In this document: one piece after another, positions 47,983 to 60,300 of the stretch
How the letters are laid out: each line of letters starts with the position of its first letter
How positions within the stretch are numbered: the first letter of the stretch is position 1
Assembly (NCBI GenBank): GCA_036346395.1
Contig: CM070613.1
Span: 20,082,818-20,146,817 of the forward strand
Source: Hsuehochloa calcarea
Lineage: Eukaryota; Streptophyta; Magnoliopsida; Poales; Poaceae
Length of the DNA: 64,000 nucleotides
Reading direction: 5' to 3'
The notes under the pieces: generated by a model
Database searches by the model: none
Told to the model about the DNA's origin: nothing
What the model saw: the letters and a program-made list of their open reading frames with translations, nothing else
Made by a program: the position numbers and the translations under genes

Positions 47983-48456
47983 TCAAACCTCCTCCATGTG
48001 CCTCTGTAACAACAAAAGACGAACAGAGCTATTTGAAATGCATAGCTTGTTAGCACGATAGATCAAACCATCATTCAGCACATAGTTATTCCATATCTTC
48101 CCTTCTTTACAATGTTCAAGCACTTCCTTAAAGTCCAAATCAGTGACATATAAACTCTTAATGGCCTCCAAACCAAAAATCTTATGGTCAAGTTGAGATA
48201 ACATGGTATAACGTCTAGAGAGCGCATCAGCAATCACATTGTCCTTACCTTTCTTATGCTTTATGACATATGGAAACGACTCAATAAATTCTACCCAATT
48301 AGCATGTCGTTTATTCAGTTTAGCTTGACTTCTAATATGTTTTAGCGATTCATGATCAGAATGTATAACAAATTCTTTGGGCCATAAATAATGTTGCCAA
48401 GTTTGAAGCACACGAACTAAAGCATACAATTCTTTGTCATAGGTGGAATAATTCAA
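47983..48456 (-). pseudogene. Gypsy RNase H and connection
   Basis: The frame begins MNYSTYDKELYALVRVLQTW and continues with FVIHSDHESLKHIRSQ, IKHKKGKDNVIADALSRR and the linker to integrase. The preceding RNase H start (48460-48560, CDASGIGIG-type) lies in other frames. Confidence 0.85.
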
Positions 48457-48560
48457 ACTAGGCCCATTTAGTTTCTCGCTAAAATATCGTAGGTTTACCT
48501 TCTTGAATCAATACACCACCTATTCCAATCCCGCTAGCATCACATTCAATCTCAAAAGTC

Positions 48561-49531
48561 TTACCAAAATCGGGGAGTTGGAGTAGGGGTGCTTGGGTGA
48601 GCTTCTCTTTCAACAAGTTGAATGCCTTCTCTTGCGAGTCCCCATTGGAAAGGCACTCCTTTCTTTGTCAATTCATTCAATGGTGCGGCAATGGTGCTGA
48701 AATCCCGCACAAAGCGCCGATAGAATCCGGCAAGGCCGTGGAAGCTCACTTTTTGTGACACGATGGTCGGTGTCGGCCACTTTGGATGGCTACAATCTTT
48801 GTCTCATCCACCTCAATTCCACGTGGTGTCACAACATATCCAAGAAACGCAACTCGATCGGTGCAAAGGTGCACTTTTCGAGGTTACCAAACAAGCGTCG
48901 TCTCTCAAAGCATTAAAAACAACACGTATATGATTCAAATGTAGCTCATGTGACTTGCTATAAATCAAGATATCATCAAAGTAAACCACCACAAATTTTC
49001 CAATGAAAGGGCGTAAAACCTCGTTCATCAAATGCATAAAAGTACTAGGTGCATTAGTTAGACCGAAGGCATCACTAACCACTCATATAATCCGAACTTA
49101 GTTTTAAAAGCGGTTTTCCATTCATCTCTAATTTCATTCTAATCGGTGGTAACCACTCATAAGTCAATCTTTGTGAAAATAATAGAACCACTCAATTCAT
49201 CTAGCATGTCGTCTAGTCTTGGGATAGGATGACGATACCTTATAGTAATGTTATTAATGGCTCGCAATCAACACACATCGCCAACTCACCGTCTTTCTTA
49301 GGAACCAAAATAATCGGAGCGGCACAAGGACTAAGGCTTTCTCTTACGTACCCACGGTCCGGAAGATCTTGGACTTGTCATTTGAATTTCCTTAGTCTCC
49401 TCTGGATTGGTCCTATATGCGGCCGCGGTTTGGCAAAGTCGCTCTGGGATCAAATCAATTTGATGCTCTATCCCTCGAATAGGTGGTAATCCGGGGTACC
49501 TCTCACCGAATACATCCACATACTCCCGCAA
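48561..49531 (-). pseudogene. Gypsy reverse transcriptase
   Basis: The N-terminal piece 49531-49331 contains PGLPPIRGIEHQIDLIPE and YRTNPEETKEIQ. The catalytic piece 49082-48813 contains FGLTNAPSTFMHLMNE and FVVVYFDDILIYSKS, with YFDD as the active site. The thumb piece 48761-48561 contains FHGLAGFYRRFVRDFSTIAA. Frames differ between pieces. Confidence 0.87.
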
Positions 49532-50021
49532 AAGGTTAGCAGAGGAGGCAAAGAGCTAGCTATATCCTCAGCGAGTATAAGGCATTTTGCATATCAAAGC
49601 ATAGCATGGCAACTCATTATCACAAATTTCAGCAAGTTCAGATTTAGTGGCAATCGTAACACATCCCTTCAATTTAATCCCCTCGGACTTAGGACTAGAC
49701 GCCACTTTCTCCCTTTTAGGTGGGAAAACACGTTTTGCTACTTGCGATTTTCGAATCATGCTTATCGGTTTTCTTTCATTTTTAGCGCTCTTCTTCATCT
49801 TTCAAAATCTCATTTGGTGTCAAAGGCAATAACTTAATCTTCTTGCCCTTGTGTAGAAGCAGTAGGTATTAGCTCTACCATGGTGCAAAACATCATTGTC
49901 ATATATCCAAGGCTTACAGAGCAATAAAGAGCATGCTTGCATTGGTACTATATCAAAATCGAACTATCTTTGTAATTACCAATTTGAAAATTGCACGTTC
50001 ACAACTTTGTTTACCTTTAAC

Positions 50022-50216
50022 TTACCACACGAATTGAACCATTGGATGTAGTAGGGACGTGGGTGTGGTTGTGTGGTCAAGCCAAGCTTCTCGACCATCT
50101 CGGAGTGGCAAGGTTGTTGCGACTCCTCCATCAATGATGACTCTGCGGGCTCTGTCCTTCACAAGAAATCTAGTTTGAAACAAGTTATGCCGTTGATTTT
50201 GCTCCGCTCTCTCCAC
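50022..50216 (-). pseudogene. Gypsy aspartic protease
   Basis: Contains NLFQTRFLVKDRARRVIIDG followed by GVATTLPL. This corresponds to the IDGGS-C-N-N-L type active site of gypsy proteases, here with the local sequence altered. Confidence 0.65.
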
Positions 50217-50379
50217 TTGTGCGCTCGACTGCTCGTTGCATAACGAGGCTCATATGATACTCGGTGTCAACAATGACTACTTGTTCCTCTACACCATCGG
50301 CATCACTTTATGCATCTCGTCTCCTCCACTGCAATGTTAGGCGCAAGTACATATTCATCCTCAATATCACTAGTACTTA

Positions 50380-51816
50380 CATATCCACCGTCTGTAGTGG
50401 CAAGGTATGCTCACGACTTGGGCGATCCTTCATGGCGTGTCCCATTCCCTTACAGCGGTGGCAAATAATCCCGTGGTACGACCAATGGAAGCAGCAGGAA
50501 GAACTCTTGGTGGAGCACATACACTAGTAGATTTGCTTACCTCGGGTGCATGTGATGTGGTCGGAGGTCTTTGAACGCACCCTACTCGCGGAGGGGCAGA
50601 CCGTGTAGTGAAAGTGGGGGTGTTTTGGCTTGCCCCACCTTTGGTCGTGGTGTAGACATGCTCCCAAAATTGTTTCTTGGCCTCTGTTGTCGTCCTGCAA
50701 TTCTTTTACGCCAAACATGCAAGTTGGAACAATCTAGGGACACTATCGTATTCTTTGTAATCCACTATGTCACGAATCTCACGTCTTAATCCTCCATAAA
50801 AGCGTGCTATTTAAACTTCTTCATCCTCAATAATATCACAACGCAACATGCTAATTTGTAGCTCTCGATAATATTCTTCTACGGATCTATTACCTTGATT
50901 TAAGCGCTTGCAATTTATTACGCAAATCACGTTTAAAAGAAGGTGGGACAAATCACATTACGCATAGCAATTTTAAACCATCCCACGTAGTAGGCGCTAA
51001 TCCTTCGGTGCAAACCCTATTCCACCAAATGATGGCAAAGTTTTTAAATTCACTTGTGGCTTGCCTAACTCTATGCACTTCAGAACTAAGTGAGCATTCA
51101 ATTTTGTTCCACCGTCATCTCCCAATCTAGATATATTTACGCATCATAAGCACCCACAAAAGATGGTATAGTGAACTTGACTTTAGCATATGGATCATCA
51201 TGGGCATTATGTTCTTTGAAAATTATTACCTCTCATACCTTGGCGGTTGAAGTTGGTAGGTTCGTTGTCGTGCATCAAAGCGTCGTGGTCGTGCATCTCA
51301 TTATCATTATCAAACTCATGGTCATGGGTCGCACCATGAGGTTCCATACGACCAACGTTTGGTGGTCGATTCACCATTCTTTCGAGGCGTGTAGTGGCGC
51401 GCAATACTATCGTTGATTGAGCGTTGTAATGTGATCGTGGTAGCTTGAAGCTTCTGTCGATGTCCTCATTAACGGTAGTCGTTGTTCATCCAATAGCGTC
51501 ATGAGCTCTTCCCTCAAAATACACTCTTGCGCATCCAATCCTTCACGACATGGTTAGTAGGAGACAAAAGACAACACAAAGGTATTATCCTATCACTATT
51601 AGGTGGTGGAGGTGGAATCACACACTCTCAAGCGTCTTACCAAGCTCTTATGAGTTTCTTACCAAATTGCGGCGGGTGGTACGATCGGCGAAGGTGGGAT
51701 GTACGATCACGGCGGAGGCGAATCGAGGATCAATCGAGGGCGAAAGTATGTGGAGCTCGGATAGGCAATGTTTAGCGACAAGGAATAGCAATAATGAAAT
51801 CAGATTAGCAAAGTGA
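50380..51816 (-). pseudogene. Gypsy gag with zinc knuckle
   Basis: Minus-strand text near 50480-50420 reads ICHRCKGMGHAMKDRPS, a CCHC knuckle in which the last Cys is an Arg (CGC for TGC). Pieces with MVNRPPNVGRMEPHG (51380) and FNRQGMRGNNFQR (51230) lie upstream. No single long frame remains. Confidence 0.6.
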
Positions 51817-51929
51817 ATAAAAGTCCACGATGACTGGCCATCACGATTGTTGGCCCAAACGCGTTCCTAGAACTAGCTCAAGCAATCGGAAGGATAGGGT
51901 AGATACAAACACAATCGGATCCAAAATCA

Positions 51930-52170
51930 CAAAGCAACTCCTTCTTTTCTTCTTCTTCTTTTTTTTGTACTCTTTGCTTTCTTTCTTTTCTTTTCTTTTT
52001 TTTTTGGACTGCAAAAACCCAACCTAGGGGTTTTTTTTTTCGAATGTGACCTTGACTCAAAACTCTTCAAAACCTTTTTCTGGGTCTATGGATATATATG
52101 GGTCACAAACTTTTTTTTTTCGGAGAGCAGGGGTACAAAGGTAATTAAAAGATACTCTCTCTCTCTCTCT
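51930..52170. repeat. T-rich runs and (CT)n microsatellite in the gypsy leader
   Basis: Long T runs at 51990-52004, 52027-52039 and 52111-52120, and (CT)n at 52154-52172. On the element's sense strand these are A/G-rich. Confidence 0.7.
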
Positions 52171-52624
52171 CTGAACTTTAGCTATGGGAAAAATTCGACC
52201 AGTCGATTGTTTTCGACCAGTTGGTGGGGTGTCCGAGAGCAACAAGATAATAAATAGGGTTGTCGGACACGAGTGGTTGGTCGAATCCGACCCGAGCGTT
52301 CGTTCCGATCGGTGGAGAAGCGAATCCGAGTAGGTGGTCGTATGGGGTGGTGTTGTGGTCGTATTGGGGGTGTCTAGATGATCGACACAAAGAAAGACTC
52401 GGCGCTAGAAACTAGATTCGACGACTAGACCAAGCAACAAAGACAAGCGATGGACTCGAATTCAACAACGCGGCCGAAAACACAATTGCGAAGGCACAAA
52501 GTGGTTTGGACGGCGGAATAATTACGATCTAAAATTTTTTTTTGTAGGGTAATTTTACGGACTCTAGGTGATGGAACAAAACTCACAAAAGGGGATAAGC
52601 GAGATTACCTAACGGGCAACCTTA

Positions 52625-52635
52625 GCTCGATACCA
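52625..52635 (-). other. Altered primer-binding site of the gypsy element
   Basis: Two bases past the LTR end the minus strand reads TGGTATCGAGC. The standard site is TGGTATCAGAGC; one base is missing where CAG would be CG. Confidence 0.7.
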
Positions 52636-52637
52636 CT

Positions 52638-53462
52638 TGATGAGTCACGGCCCGATCTTCCGATAGGTTCGATTTGGTTAAATCGTGAGGGCGTTGGCGC
52701 TTTGAGGCTTCCGACCAGCGGATCGTCACCTCGCAATTCGCTACACCGCGCGCTGTCGTTATCGACCACGCTTGCGCGATCGACCTTACCACGAAGGTTA
52801 TTATTCCCGCAAGCAATCGAAGCAACTCACAAGAACAAGGTAGATGCAATCAATTGTATTGCGGATATAGATGAAGTTTACAAGTGGGGTTCCTCAAACC
52901 GATAATCGGTAGCTGCAGTTGGCGAATAATCTAAGAAAAACCGCCTCTAAACTACGGCGACTCTTGTATATATATAGGGGCGTGAGGAGGTCGACCTAGG
53001 GTTGTCTTGGTAGTGGGATGAGGCGTACACAACACGGACTCCGATCTCGTCACGTTTTACAAAGTCTTATTAGTTTCCAAAGCGGTGACGCTGACACCTT
53101 GTGTCGCGTATTTACGGTCGAAGATCTAGTCGTGGGGCCGGTCCTAGGGTGGTCTTGAGGAGTCCATGCTATCTCACGGTCGTAGAGTGCTCCCAGCGAG
53201 TCATCCGGTCGTAGGCCTTCTTGAAGTGGTCGTAGGCCTTGCGGGCCGGTTGTGGACCTTCTTGAGCCCAGTCGAGGCCTTCTTGGCGTGGTCGTAGACC
53301 TTCTTGAAGCTGGTCGTAGGCCTTCTTGAAGTGGTCGTAATCCTAGATTTACGAGTACAAGTAAATCATCTCCATTAAGCGACATCATAGAGTTCTCAAA
53401 TAATACACTCGACCCTAGAAGCGATTTTACGATAGATTAAGTCCGTGCTCTAGCTCTTGTCA
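52638..53462 (-). repeat. 5' LTR of the gypsy element
   Basis: 825 bp, the partner of 46023-46855. The two differ at many sites; several are CTG or CAG in the left copy and CCG, CGG or CG in this one. Confidence 0.85.
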
Positions 53463-53791
53463 TTTGTGGATAAGGAATTTCATGTCCTCATCAATTTGGA
53501 TAAGGAATTTCATTGCTGAGTTGGGTGTAGCTCCGAGTGCCTTGAGCCCAATGGATCTCTATTGTGTCAATAATAGAGCCATTGCGCAGGCTAAGGATCC
53601 TAGATCCCATCAGAAGTCCAAACATATACTCGACGTTATCATCTCATTTGCGAACTGGTCGATAGAGGAGATGTTAAGATATACAAAATTCATACGGATT
53701 CAAATGTTGCTGATCCGTTGACTAAACCTCTCCCACAACCAAAGCATGAAGCGCACACAAGAGCTATAGGTATTAGATACTTAAATGATTG
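53463..53791 (+). pseudogene. Copia RNase H, part 2
   Basis: It continues the same protein: IRNFIAELGV, LYCVNNRAIAQAKDPR, SHQKSKHILD, then frame-shifted text ending RYLND and TGA at 53789. The first 40 bp contain a small duplication: TGGATAAGGAATTTCA occurs twice, 27 bp apart. A frameshift lies near 53680. Confidence 0.8.
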
Positions 53792-53812
53792 ACTCTAGTG
53801 CAAGTGGGAGAC

Positions 53813-55432
53813 TGTTGGAAACATGCCCTAGAGGCAATCATAGAGATGATTATATTTTATTATGTTCATGATTTTGATAATATGTTATCGTGTTCCTTGA
53901 ATGAATCATTTGTTATAGATCAATAAGTATGTTACTTGTTGGTGGAACTCTTTAACTTATATAATGTCATTCTAAATGTATCTCTGGTCGAAGGTCACTG
54001 GTTGGAACACCAGTGACTCTATGACTAGCACATGTATTGATTGATGATCTTGTTTCACCGGTCATAGATATAGGGATATCAAATCAATAATGTGAGCTCA
54101 TGTTAGAGAACATAGGGCTGGATAGACCCATCATTGAGATACTATTGAGATTGTTATGAATCTTTGTGTCATTAGTTGGTCTAAAGTAATGATGATGTAT
54201 AATCCTTAGACCTGAGATCAGCATGGTTCCCTACATGTGTAATAGCACTCGTAGGGGTTGCCAAACGCTACTCATAACTGGGTAGTTATAAATGTAGCTT
54301 TCGGGTATGCTATGAAACATGCGAGAGATGTGATTGGTCGAGGGATTTGCTCCTCCTAACATAACATGAGAGATGTCTCTGGGCCCCTCGTGGTGATCGG
54401 ATAAAGAAAGTGCAAGGCCATGCCATTAGTGGTCGAAGTGTCGACCACAGGAAGTTATCCGACACTCGATCGAGAAAGTATTGAACAGTCCATGGATGAC
54501 ACATCATCTCACCTGGAGTTCAACCAGACATCGTGAGGCAAAGGGAGAATGCATGAGTAGGTCGCTTAGTTCGATCAGTTACGGACTAGTCGTATGAAGA
54601 TACGTGCTGGTCGTAGACTGGTCGAACGTAATCACAGAATGGTAAGAATCGTCGTAAGGAGTTACGAACTGGTCGGGACCAAATACGATATGGTCGTATG
54701 GAGATACAAACTAATCGTAAGTGATGAGGACCTAATCATAGATCATATTACATCAAGGTTCGTCCGATATTTTCTATGTGTATTTGGGAATCGTTGTGTG
54801 CTGCTAGGTACCGCTAACGACTGGTGGTCGGAAAAGAGTTTCCGAGTCATAACCGATTACACATGAACCTGTATGGTCACACACTTAAAGGCTAGGATCT
54901 GTTTTGGATGGTGATCCGAATTCGTATAGGCCACGAGTTCCTAATGGGCCTCAAGTTCGAGACCCATCATGGATGCCTATATAAAGAGGGGCGGTGGCAT
55001 GGGGTGAGTATGAGGATGATCTTTGGAAGAACTCCCAAAACACTAATAGCCATGCCTTATCAACCACGCTACTGGTGCTAGCACTCCAGCACGTGGTAAT
55101 CCTGCTCCGTACGTGTGGATACCTCGGGGGTGTTGTTGCGAAGCATCAGCACTAGGACGATCCGCAACTCGTGACGATCACCGGAGTCGGAAGAGAAGTC
55201 GCGTGGTGAGTACGACCACTCGGAGGAGCAGACGCGCGGCGAGTACGACCACTCGAAGGAGGAGACGCATCGTGAGTACGACTACGACTGCATCAACTCG
55301 CTACAACGACTCTACTTCCGCTACGAGTCGGCGCGTCTAGCGGTAATCTTGTGATCTATTACTAGCGGTGGTTCCTTGGTTACGCGGTAAAATTTTTGTT
55401 TGTGCTATCGTAGCATTGCCGCATTCCCTTCA
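53813..55432 (+). repeat. 3' LTR of the Angela-like copia element
   Basis: It runs from TGTTGGAAACATGCCC to GCATTCCCTTCA, 1,620 bp, and is the reverse of the solo LTR at 30332-31895. It contains dispersed TGGTCGTA/TACGACCA motifs (54560-54720) and a short 30-bp repeat of GAGTACGACCACTCG type (55198-55290). Confidence 0.85.
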
Positions 55433-56801
55433 AAGACAAACTCTCTGGAATACGAGGATACATGGATGAACCACATCTACGAGTATCTTCAAAAGGGTAA
55501 TACGAGTCATCATCTCATGCGAGTTGCAAATATAAACTTGGCTAAGTGATTATGGAACTGCACGATAAAACTGTGTGTGTTATGTGCTATTACTCGTTGA
55601 TGGTATGTGTTGCACTTAACCAATAGGGTGAGAAGAGATTTAGACTAAGGCAAGTGGTGGATGCTGTGTGATATAGTGGAAATTGTATGAATGAGAATAT
55701 TGGTATGTGTAATATTTAGTTAGAAATTAGAAGTCTTACCTTAGTTAATTAAGGACTTAACTTTGTGTGCCATTGAACTGAGACTTATTATACGACCACA
55801 TGCCTAGTATGGGACGTACCTAACTTAGTAGGTTATGGAGTCTTAACATTGATTACTTAGGCTGGTAGGTTAGGCTGCGTGACCGGGCTGGAGATGTGAG
55901 TCTCACATCGCGGGACGGTTCGCCGCTTCCCTGTCCAACGGTGTGTGTCGTGCCAAGCGCTGTGCGTATCGATTGGATGGCAGTAAAACACATCGGCAGT
56001 GTCAATGCTTGAGATGAAGTTTCTGAAAGGTTTTGTTATGGTCAGTGCTAGCTACACTGATTGTATCATGTGGGTAAGGTGTACAATCTCTGTAGAGTGT
56101 TAATCAATCTATTCGAATAGCCGCGTCCGCTGTCATGGATATGCTCAGGGATTTCACACGAGGAGTTGATTTCATAAAATGTTTGGGAAGGGTGTTGTGT
56201 GATCTAAGTCATATGGCTGTGTGAATAACTTGTTTAGACTGTGTGTCCTTTGTAAAAACAAATGTTAAACTATTACTATTTATTTGTTTTAAATATTGTT
56301 TTCAACCTATTATTCATATTCCATTGCAAATACTGTATTTATGCAAAATAACCACAAAAGCCATTCCTTTGGAATAAGCCATCATCTATAAATTGCATTC
56401 TGTGGTACAACTTGTGAGTATGGTTGTGTGATCATGCTTACTTCAAACAATCAACAGAAGTGAAGGAGTCTTCGCCTGCATTTGAGGAGGAGTTCTACGA
56501 AGGTGTTGATCGTTAGGGTCTTGATCGCACTCGGTTGCCTGTGGTGAATTGATGGGATTCCATTGGAATTAAACTTTGTTCCGCTGCTGCTATTTTCTTT
56601 ATTGTTAGCCATGCGTGGTTTAATAAATATAAACTCGATCATAAGGTCAAAACCATTATTTGCTATTCAAATTAGTCTTTTATTCTATTAATCATCTTGT
56701 GTGGATCGATATTCATCTATGTTGATACTGTGTGCACTAGTGTGATCCTAGACTAGTGCAGAATACACAGAGGGTCCAGAATTGTATTTTGGGTCTCGAC
56801 A
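55433..56801 (+). mobile_element. Gypsy LTR-like sequence, 5'-truncated
   Basis: It ends GGGTCTCGACA and is followed five bases later by TGGTATAAGAGCC, a primer-site variant. Inside are GGTGTACAATCTCTGTAGAG and CTATTCGAATAGCCGCGTCC, phrases common to grass gypsy LTRs. Its 5' part is cut off by the Angela-like LTR. Confidence 0.5.
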
Positions 56802-56805
56802 GAGG

Positions 56806-56818
56806 TGGTATAAGAGCC
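56806..56818 (+). other. Primer-binding-site variant
   Basis: TGGTATAAGAGCC differs by one base from TGGTATCAGAGCC and lies just after an LTR-like CTCGACA end. Confidence 0.55.
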
Positions 56819-57352
56819 ATACTGACTGTAGGTCTTGACCTTAGTTAGATCGGCCGTCTTAGAGTGTCCAACTGTTTTCTAAAGCAAAATTAACTTGCAA
56901 GATTAATTGAACTGCTTCACTCCTCTCATGTCTTTCTTGACTCAATTATTGCTGGAATTTTTTCTCTCCCTGCTGTTTTTAAGTTGTTCTTACCCTCTTG
57001 TCGGCCTTGTCAGATGTCTCATCTTCAGAACTATGGTGAGCACAAAGGAGGACTTGCCGCTGAGCTTTGGAAGCTGTTGCAAGTGCTTGGAGGATTCGAC
57101 CGTCCGATGTACCTTGGCAGCAACTGGGTAGTTACCGGTTGAGGCCGTGGTGTGATCTGTCATTTGACTATCTACGCTAGGTGGGACACCAAAGCAAGCC
57201 AACCCTGAACATCTTAGCGTGAAGGATGGATTGGATCGAAGCAATAAGGATCACAAAGAAGAAGACTCGGAAGAAGCTGAGGAACCAACAGAGGCCGCAG
57301 AGCCGGAGGAACCAGCTGTGCCTGCACCAGGGATGCCTATTCCTGTTGCACC
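56819..57352 (+). pseudogene. Short gypsy leader and gag-like fragment
   Basis: A fragment beginning MSHLQNYGEHKGGLAAELWK continues to QLGSNW-type text and a stop, then an acidic/Pro piece (EEAEEPTEAAEPEEPAVPAP). I do not recognise a domain with certainty; position after a primer site suggests gag. It is cut by the next LTR at 57353. Confidence 0.35.
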
Positions 57353-60300
57353 TGTAACACCCTGGCTATTCGAAGCTAAAATATTACCTAAAGGATCTAA
57401 CATACAATCATAAGTTAGAAGAATTTAAACAATATCTCATCTAATGACATAAAAAGATCAACATATAATAGAACAAATACAGGAATATAGTCCGAATCCA
57501 ACGACAGTTCACAAACTCCAACTATTCAAGTCTAATGAATCCACTAAGATAATTATAACGAAGGAGGAATCAAGGATCACAAGCAGTTATTTAATCATCC
57601 TTAACATAAAGAAAGATATCATCCAACATCTAACTCTATTTATTACAGTTCATCACTTAACGAATGAAAGACGGAAACTAAATCATATTATTGAAACTCG
57701 AATATGGTGAAGTGAATGAATTATGTGTGTCTATTCCCTCCCAAGAATGCCATCATCAACGATCACCTAGAATGAACAAACAAAGGCAAGAATGAGTCCA
57801 GGACCCAGCAAGTACAAAGAATAATTTGAACTAAACTGAACATGAACAATACAATATCATTAAGAATATGAACATAGAACTGACAGGAACATATGAATGA
57901 ATGGAATGAATGAACTACACTTCTGCTTATATTGGTATAGCTAGTGACACACCCGTCGGTGTTCACTTAGGCCCGCATTTAACAAATTGCAGGGATCCAA
58001 GGCCCATATGAAGAATGCTCCACACGGGGATCCAAATCTGTCCATATTGAATTGGTGGGTCTTACGTGCCCATACTGGAATTGATGAGTCTTTATTTTTC
58101 ACTCCCGTGGAAGAAACATCAACAAATGAATGAATGGAATGAAACATAAATAATGAAATACATCATCTCTTTCAACATGGATTAACAGATATGAAATGAA
58201 CATGAAGCATTGAATGTAATCATGGATCATAGAGATAACAGCATGAATACAAAAAGTTTTAATGCATTTATAAAATCCAGAAATGAATTATTTGCACACT
58301 AAAAATTCTATTAACTTCAAAAATGCATAACTAATTCATTTTAGATCCAAAAACAGTGAAAGTGATTTTGACAATTTTCATTTTAAGTGAACTTTATTTT
58401 AAAATAGGTTTCATGCATGTATATGTAACAGATAATATAGTTTTGAAAAATGATCTATAACTCTATTATTTTTATAATAGAAAAACCGATAACTTTGGAA
58501 ATTCATAACTAATTCATAAAAACTCCAAATGAGGTGAACCAAGGTATTTTGGTCTTATTATAATATTCTCTATCCATCCATATAATCCTTATCCTCACCA
58601 CTACTCTATAATGTTTTGTGAAAAATTTCAAATGGATGAACACTGTCATATCAAATCCAAATTGAATAATTCTTTCACGTAAAATCATCTAAAATCATCA
58701 TATAGGTACTGTAGAAATTTCATGCATTTTTAGCACTTTGTATTTCTTACCTTTTCTCAATGTTTATTCGGTGTTATCTTTTCATAGATTCTGAAGCTAT
58801 TGATATTGACTCGTACGCCACCGAAAATGAGCAATTAATCTACCAGCAAGGCAAGCATCATTTGAACTTTCCTTTGCATCATATTGATCCCAATTTTGAT
58901 AAGTAGTGTTTTGAAATGCAATGTTAATTGCTTGCATGCTATTTCGGTATATCAATATTTTTGTGATGTGTAGTTAGTTATATCCAAATCTTGTTGTCAT
59001 TCTTGTTAAACTCCAGTACACATATATGCTTAGGAATAGATGAATGTGATGATGTTCTTTTGTGTATTGAGTGCTTACAATGCAAGTCTAGATTATACGT
59101 TAGTACGGTTGACGGGATTAACCCGTCGATCATGGGTAACACCTTACTCTTATCAATTATAAAGTTTAGTCCAGATCGTTGCATCTGGTTATTTTCAGTA
59201 TAAATTTTGTTGTTTCGAGTAGTTTTGGTTTGGACAAAAGGTTGTTAGTGATGGTGCCTTCGTGCATGAGATCGGGTATGTGGTTGACTTGTTCGGATCA
59301 CTAAGGACCGAGCCATGGGCTATCATTCCAAGTAACTATCGTGCTACCGCGCGCGGTATATGTGTGTCGCTTGGTCAATTAGGGGGAAGATTTTGATTGA
59401 GTTGGGGCTCAGGTGGTTTCTGGCTATGTGAGGACAATTGTGTTCGGTTATTTGTTCGTAGGAACCGATACAATTTTCTATAATGTGCATGGGAGCATAA
59501 TTTTTCTTTATTTACATTGTATCTGTATATCCAACATAACATGTGAGCCCGCTTAGCAAGTGATATCCATCATTTGTACTAAGTTTGGAGTTCATCTTGC
59601 AAAGGGACCTAGCTCAATACCACTTTCTTGCTGAAAAGTACCAAATCTCGACGTCCTCGGCCGACACACCATAGGAAGTGTGTTTATTTTGGTGGCTTAC
59701 GGGCTAGTTGAATCATGTGGGTAAATTAGTACTCACCTGCAGGGATCAAACTATTCGAATAGTCGTGTCCATGGTTATGGACAACACTTGGTTTTGGGAG
59801 ACGTCATCGCTAGACTTTTCAATTAAAATTGGTGGTTACAACTTGGTCTTTTGAATGAACGGGTGTTCATGTATTTTAATGCATCAAAGTGGGTTGCCAC
59901 TTTGGTATTTGTTTGATTCATTTGTTTATCAATGTATTCCTTTACCCCATGATTTATTTCTACTTCAAATCTATTTTTGAAATGGCAATTGAAAAACTAG
60001 TATGTGTAGGTTGAAAATTGTTGCGTCTTTCGCAAAACTAAAGCCACTAATGCCATTCTTTGATTAACCATTATGCGTAACTTATTTTACCTTTGTGTAA
60101 GGTTTGCAAGTACGTTTTGTACTCAACCTACTTGCTGCAATTACAGGTGAAGATGAATTACCGATCGATGAGTTTGTTAGCGCCGACTATGACGACGCTA
60201 AAGAATAGTGATATTATTTGACTCCCAGTCGGTTGCCTTGGGCTATGGGCACACCATGCTGGACCTTTTGGTTTATTTACCTTGCTTCCGCTGCTACTTA

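Larger units (their letters stand above)
46023..53462 (-). mobile_element. Ty3-gypsy element inserted in the Angela-like copia
   Basis: LTRs at 46023-46855 and 52638-53462 begin TGATGAGTCACGG and end GCTCTTGTCA on the plus strand. On the minus strand the order is LTR, primer site, leader, gag with zinc knuckle, protease, reverse transcriptase, RNase H, integrase, LTR, the usual gypsy order. The flanks share TTTG only, so the target duplication is imperfect. It interrupts RNase H of the copia after EGV. The coding region is badly broken by frameshifts. A chromovirus relationship is possible but not shown. Confidence 0.88.
45486..55432 (+). mobile_element. 5'-truncated Angela-like copia element, split by gypsy
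   Basis: The sequence opens inside reverse transcriptase, runs through RNase H, is interrupted by the gypsy element at 46023-53462, resumes, reaches a stop at 53791 and a GTGGGAGAC purine tract, and ends with a 1.6-kb LTR. The 5' LTR, gag, protease, integrase and most of reverse transcriptase are missing. The LTR start TGTTGGAAACATGCCCTAGA is the type seen in Angela-like grass copias. Confidence 0.85.

Noticed and set aside
46023..53462. Assignment of the gypsy element to centromeric (CRM) chromoviruses
   Set aside because: Integrase phrases and a TGATGA LTR start are suggestive, but no chromodomain or CR motif could be read after the integrase, so lineage and any centromere link are left open.
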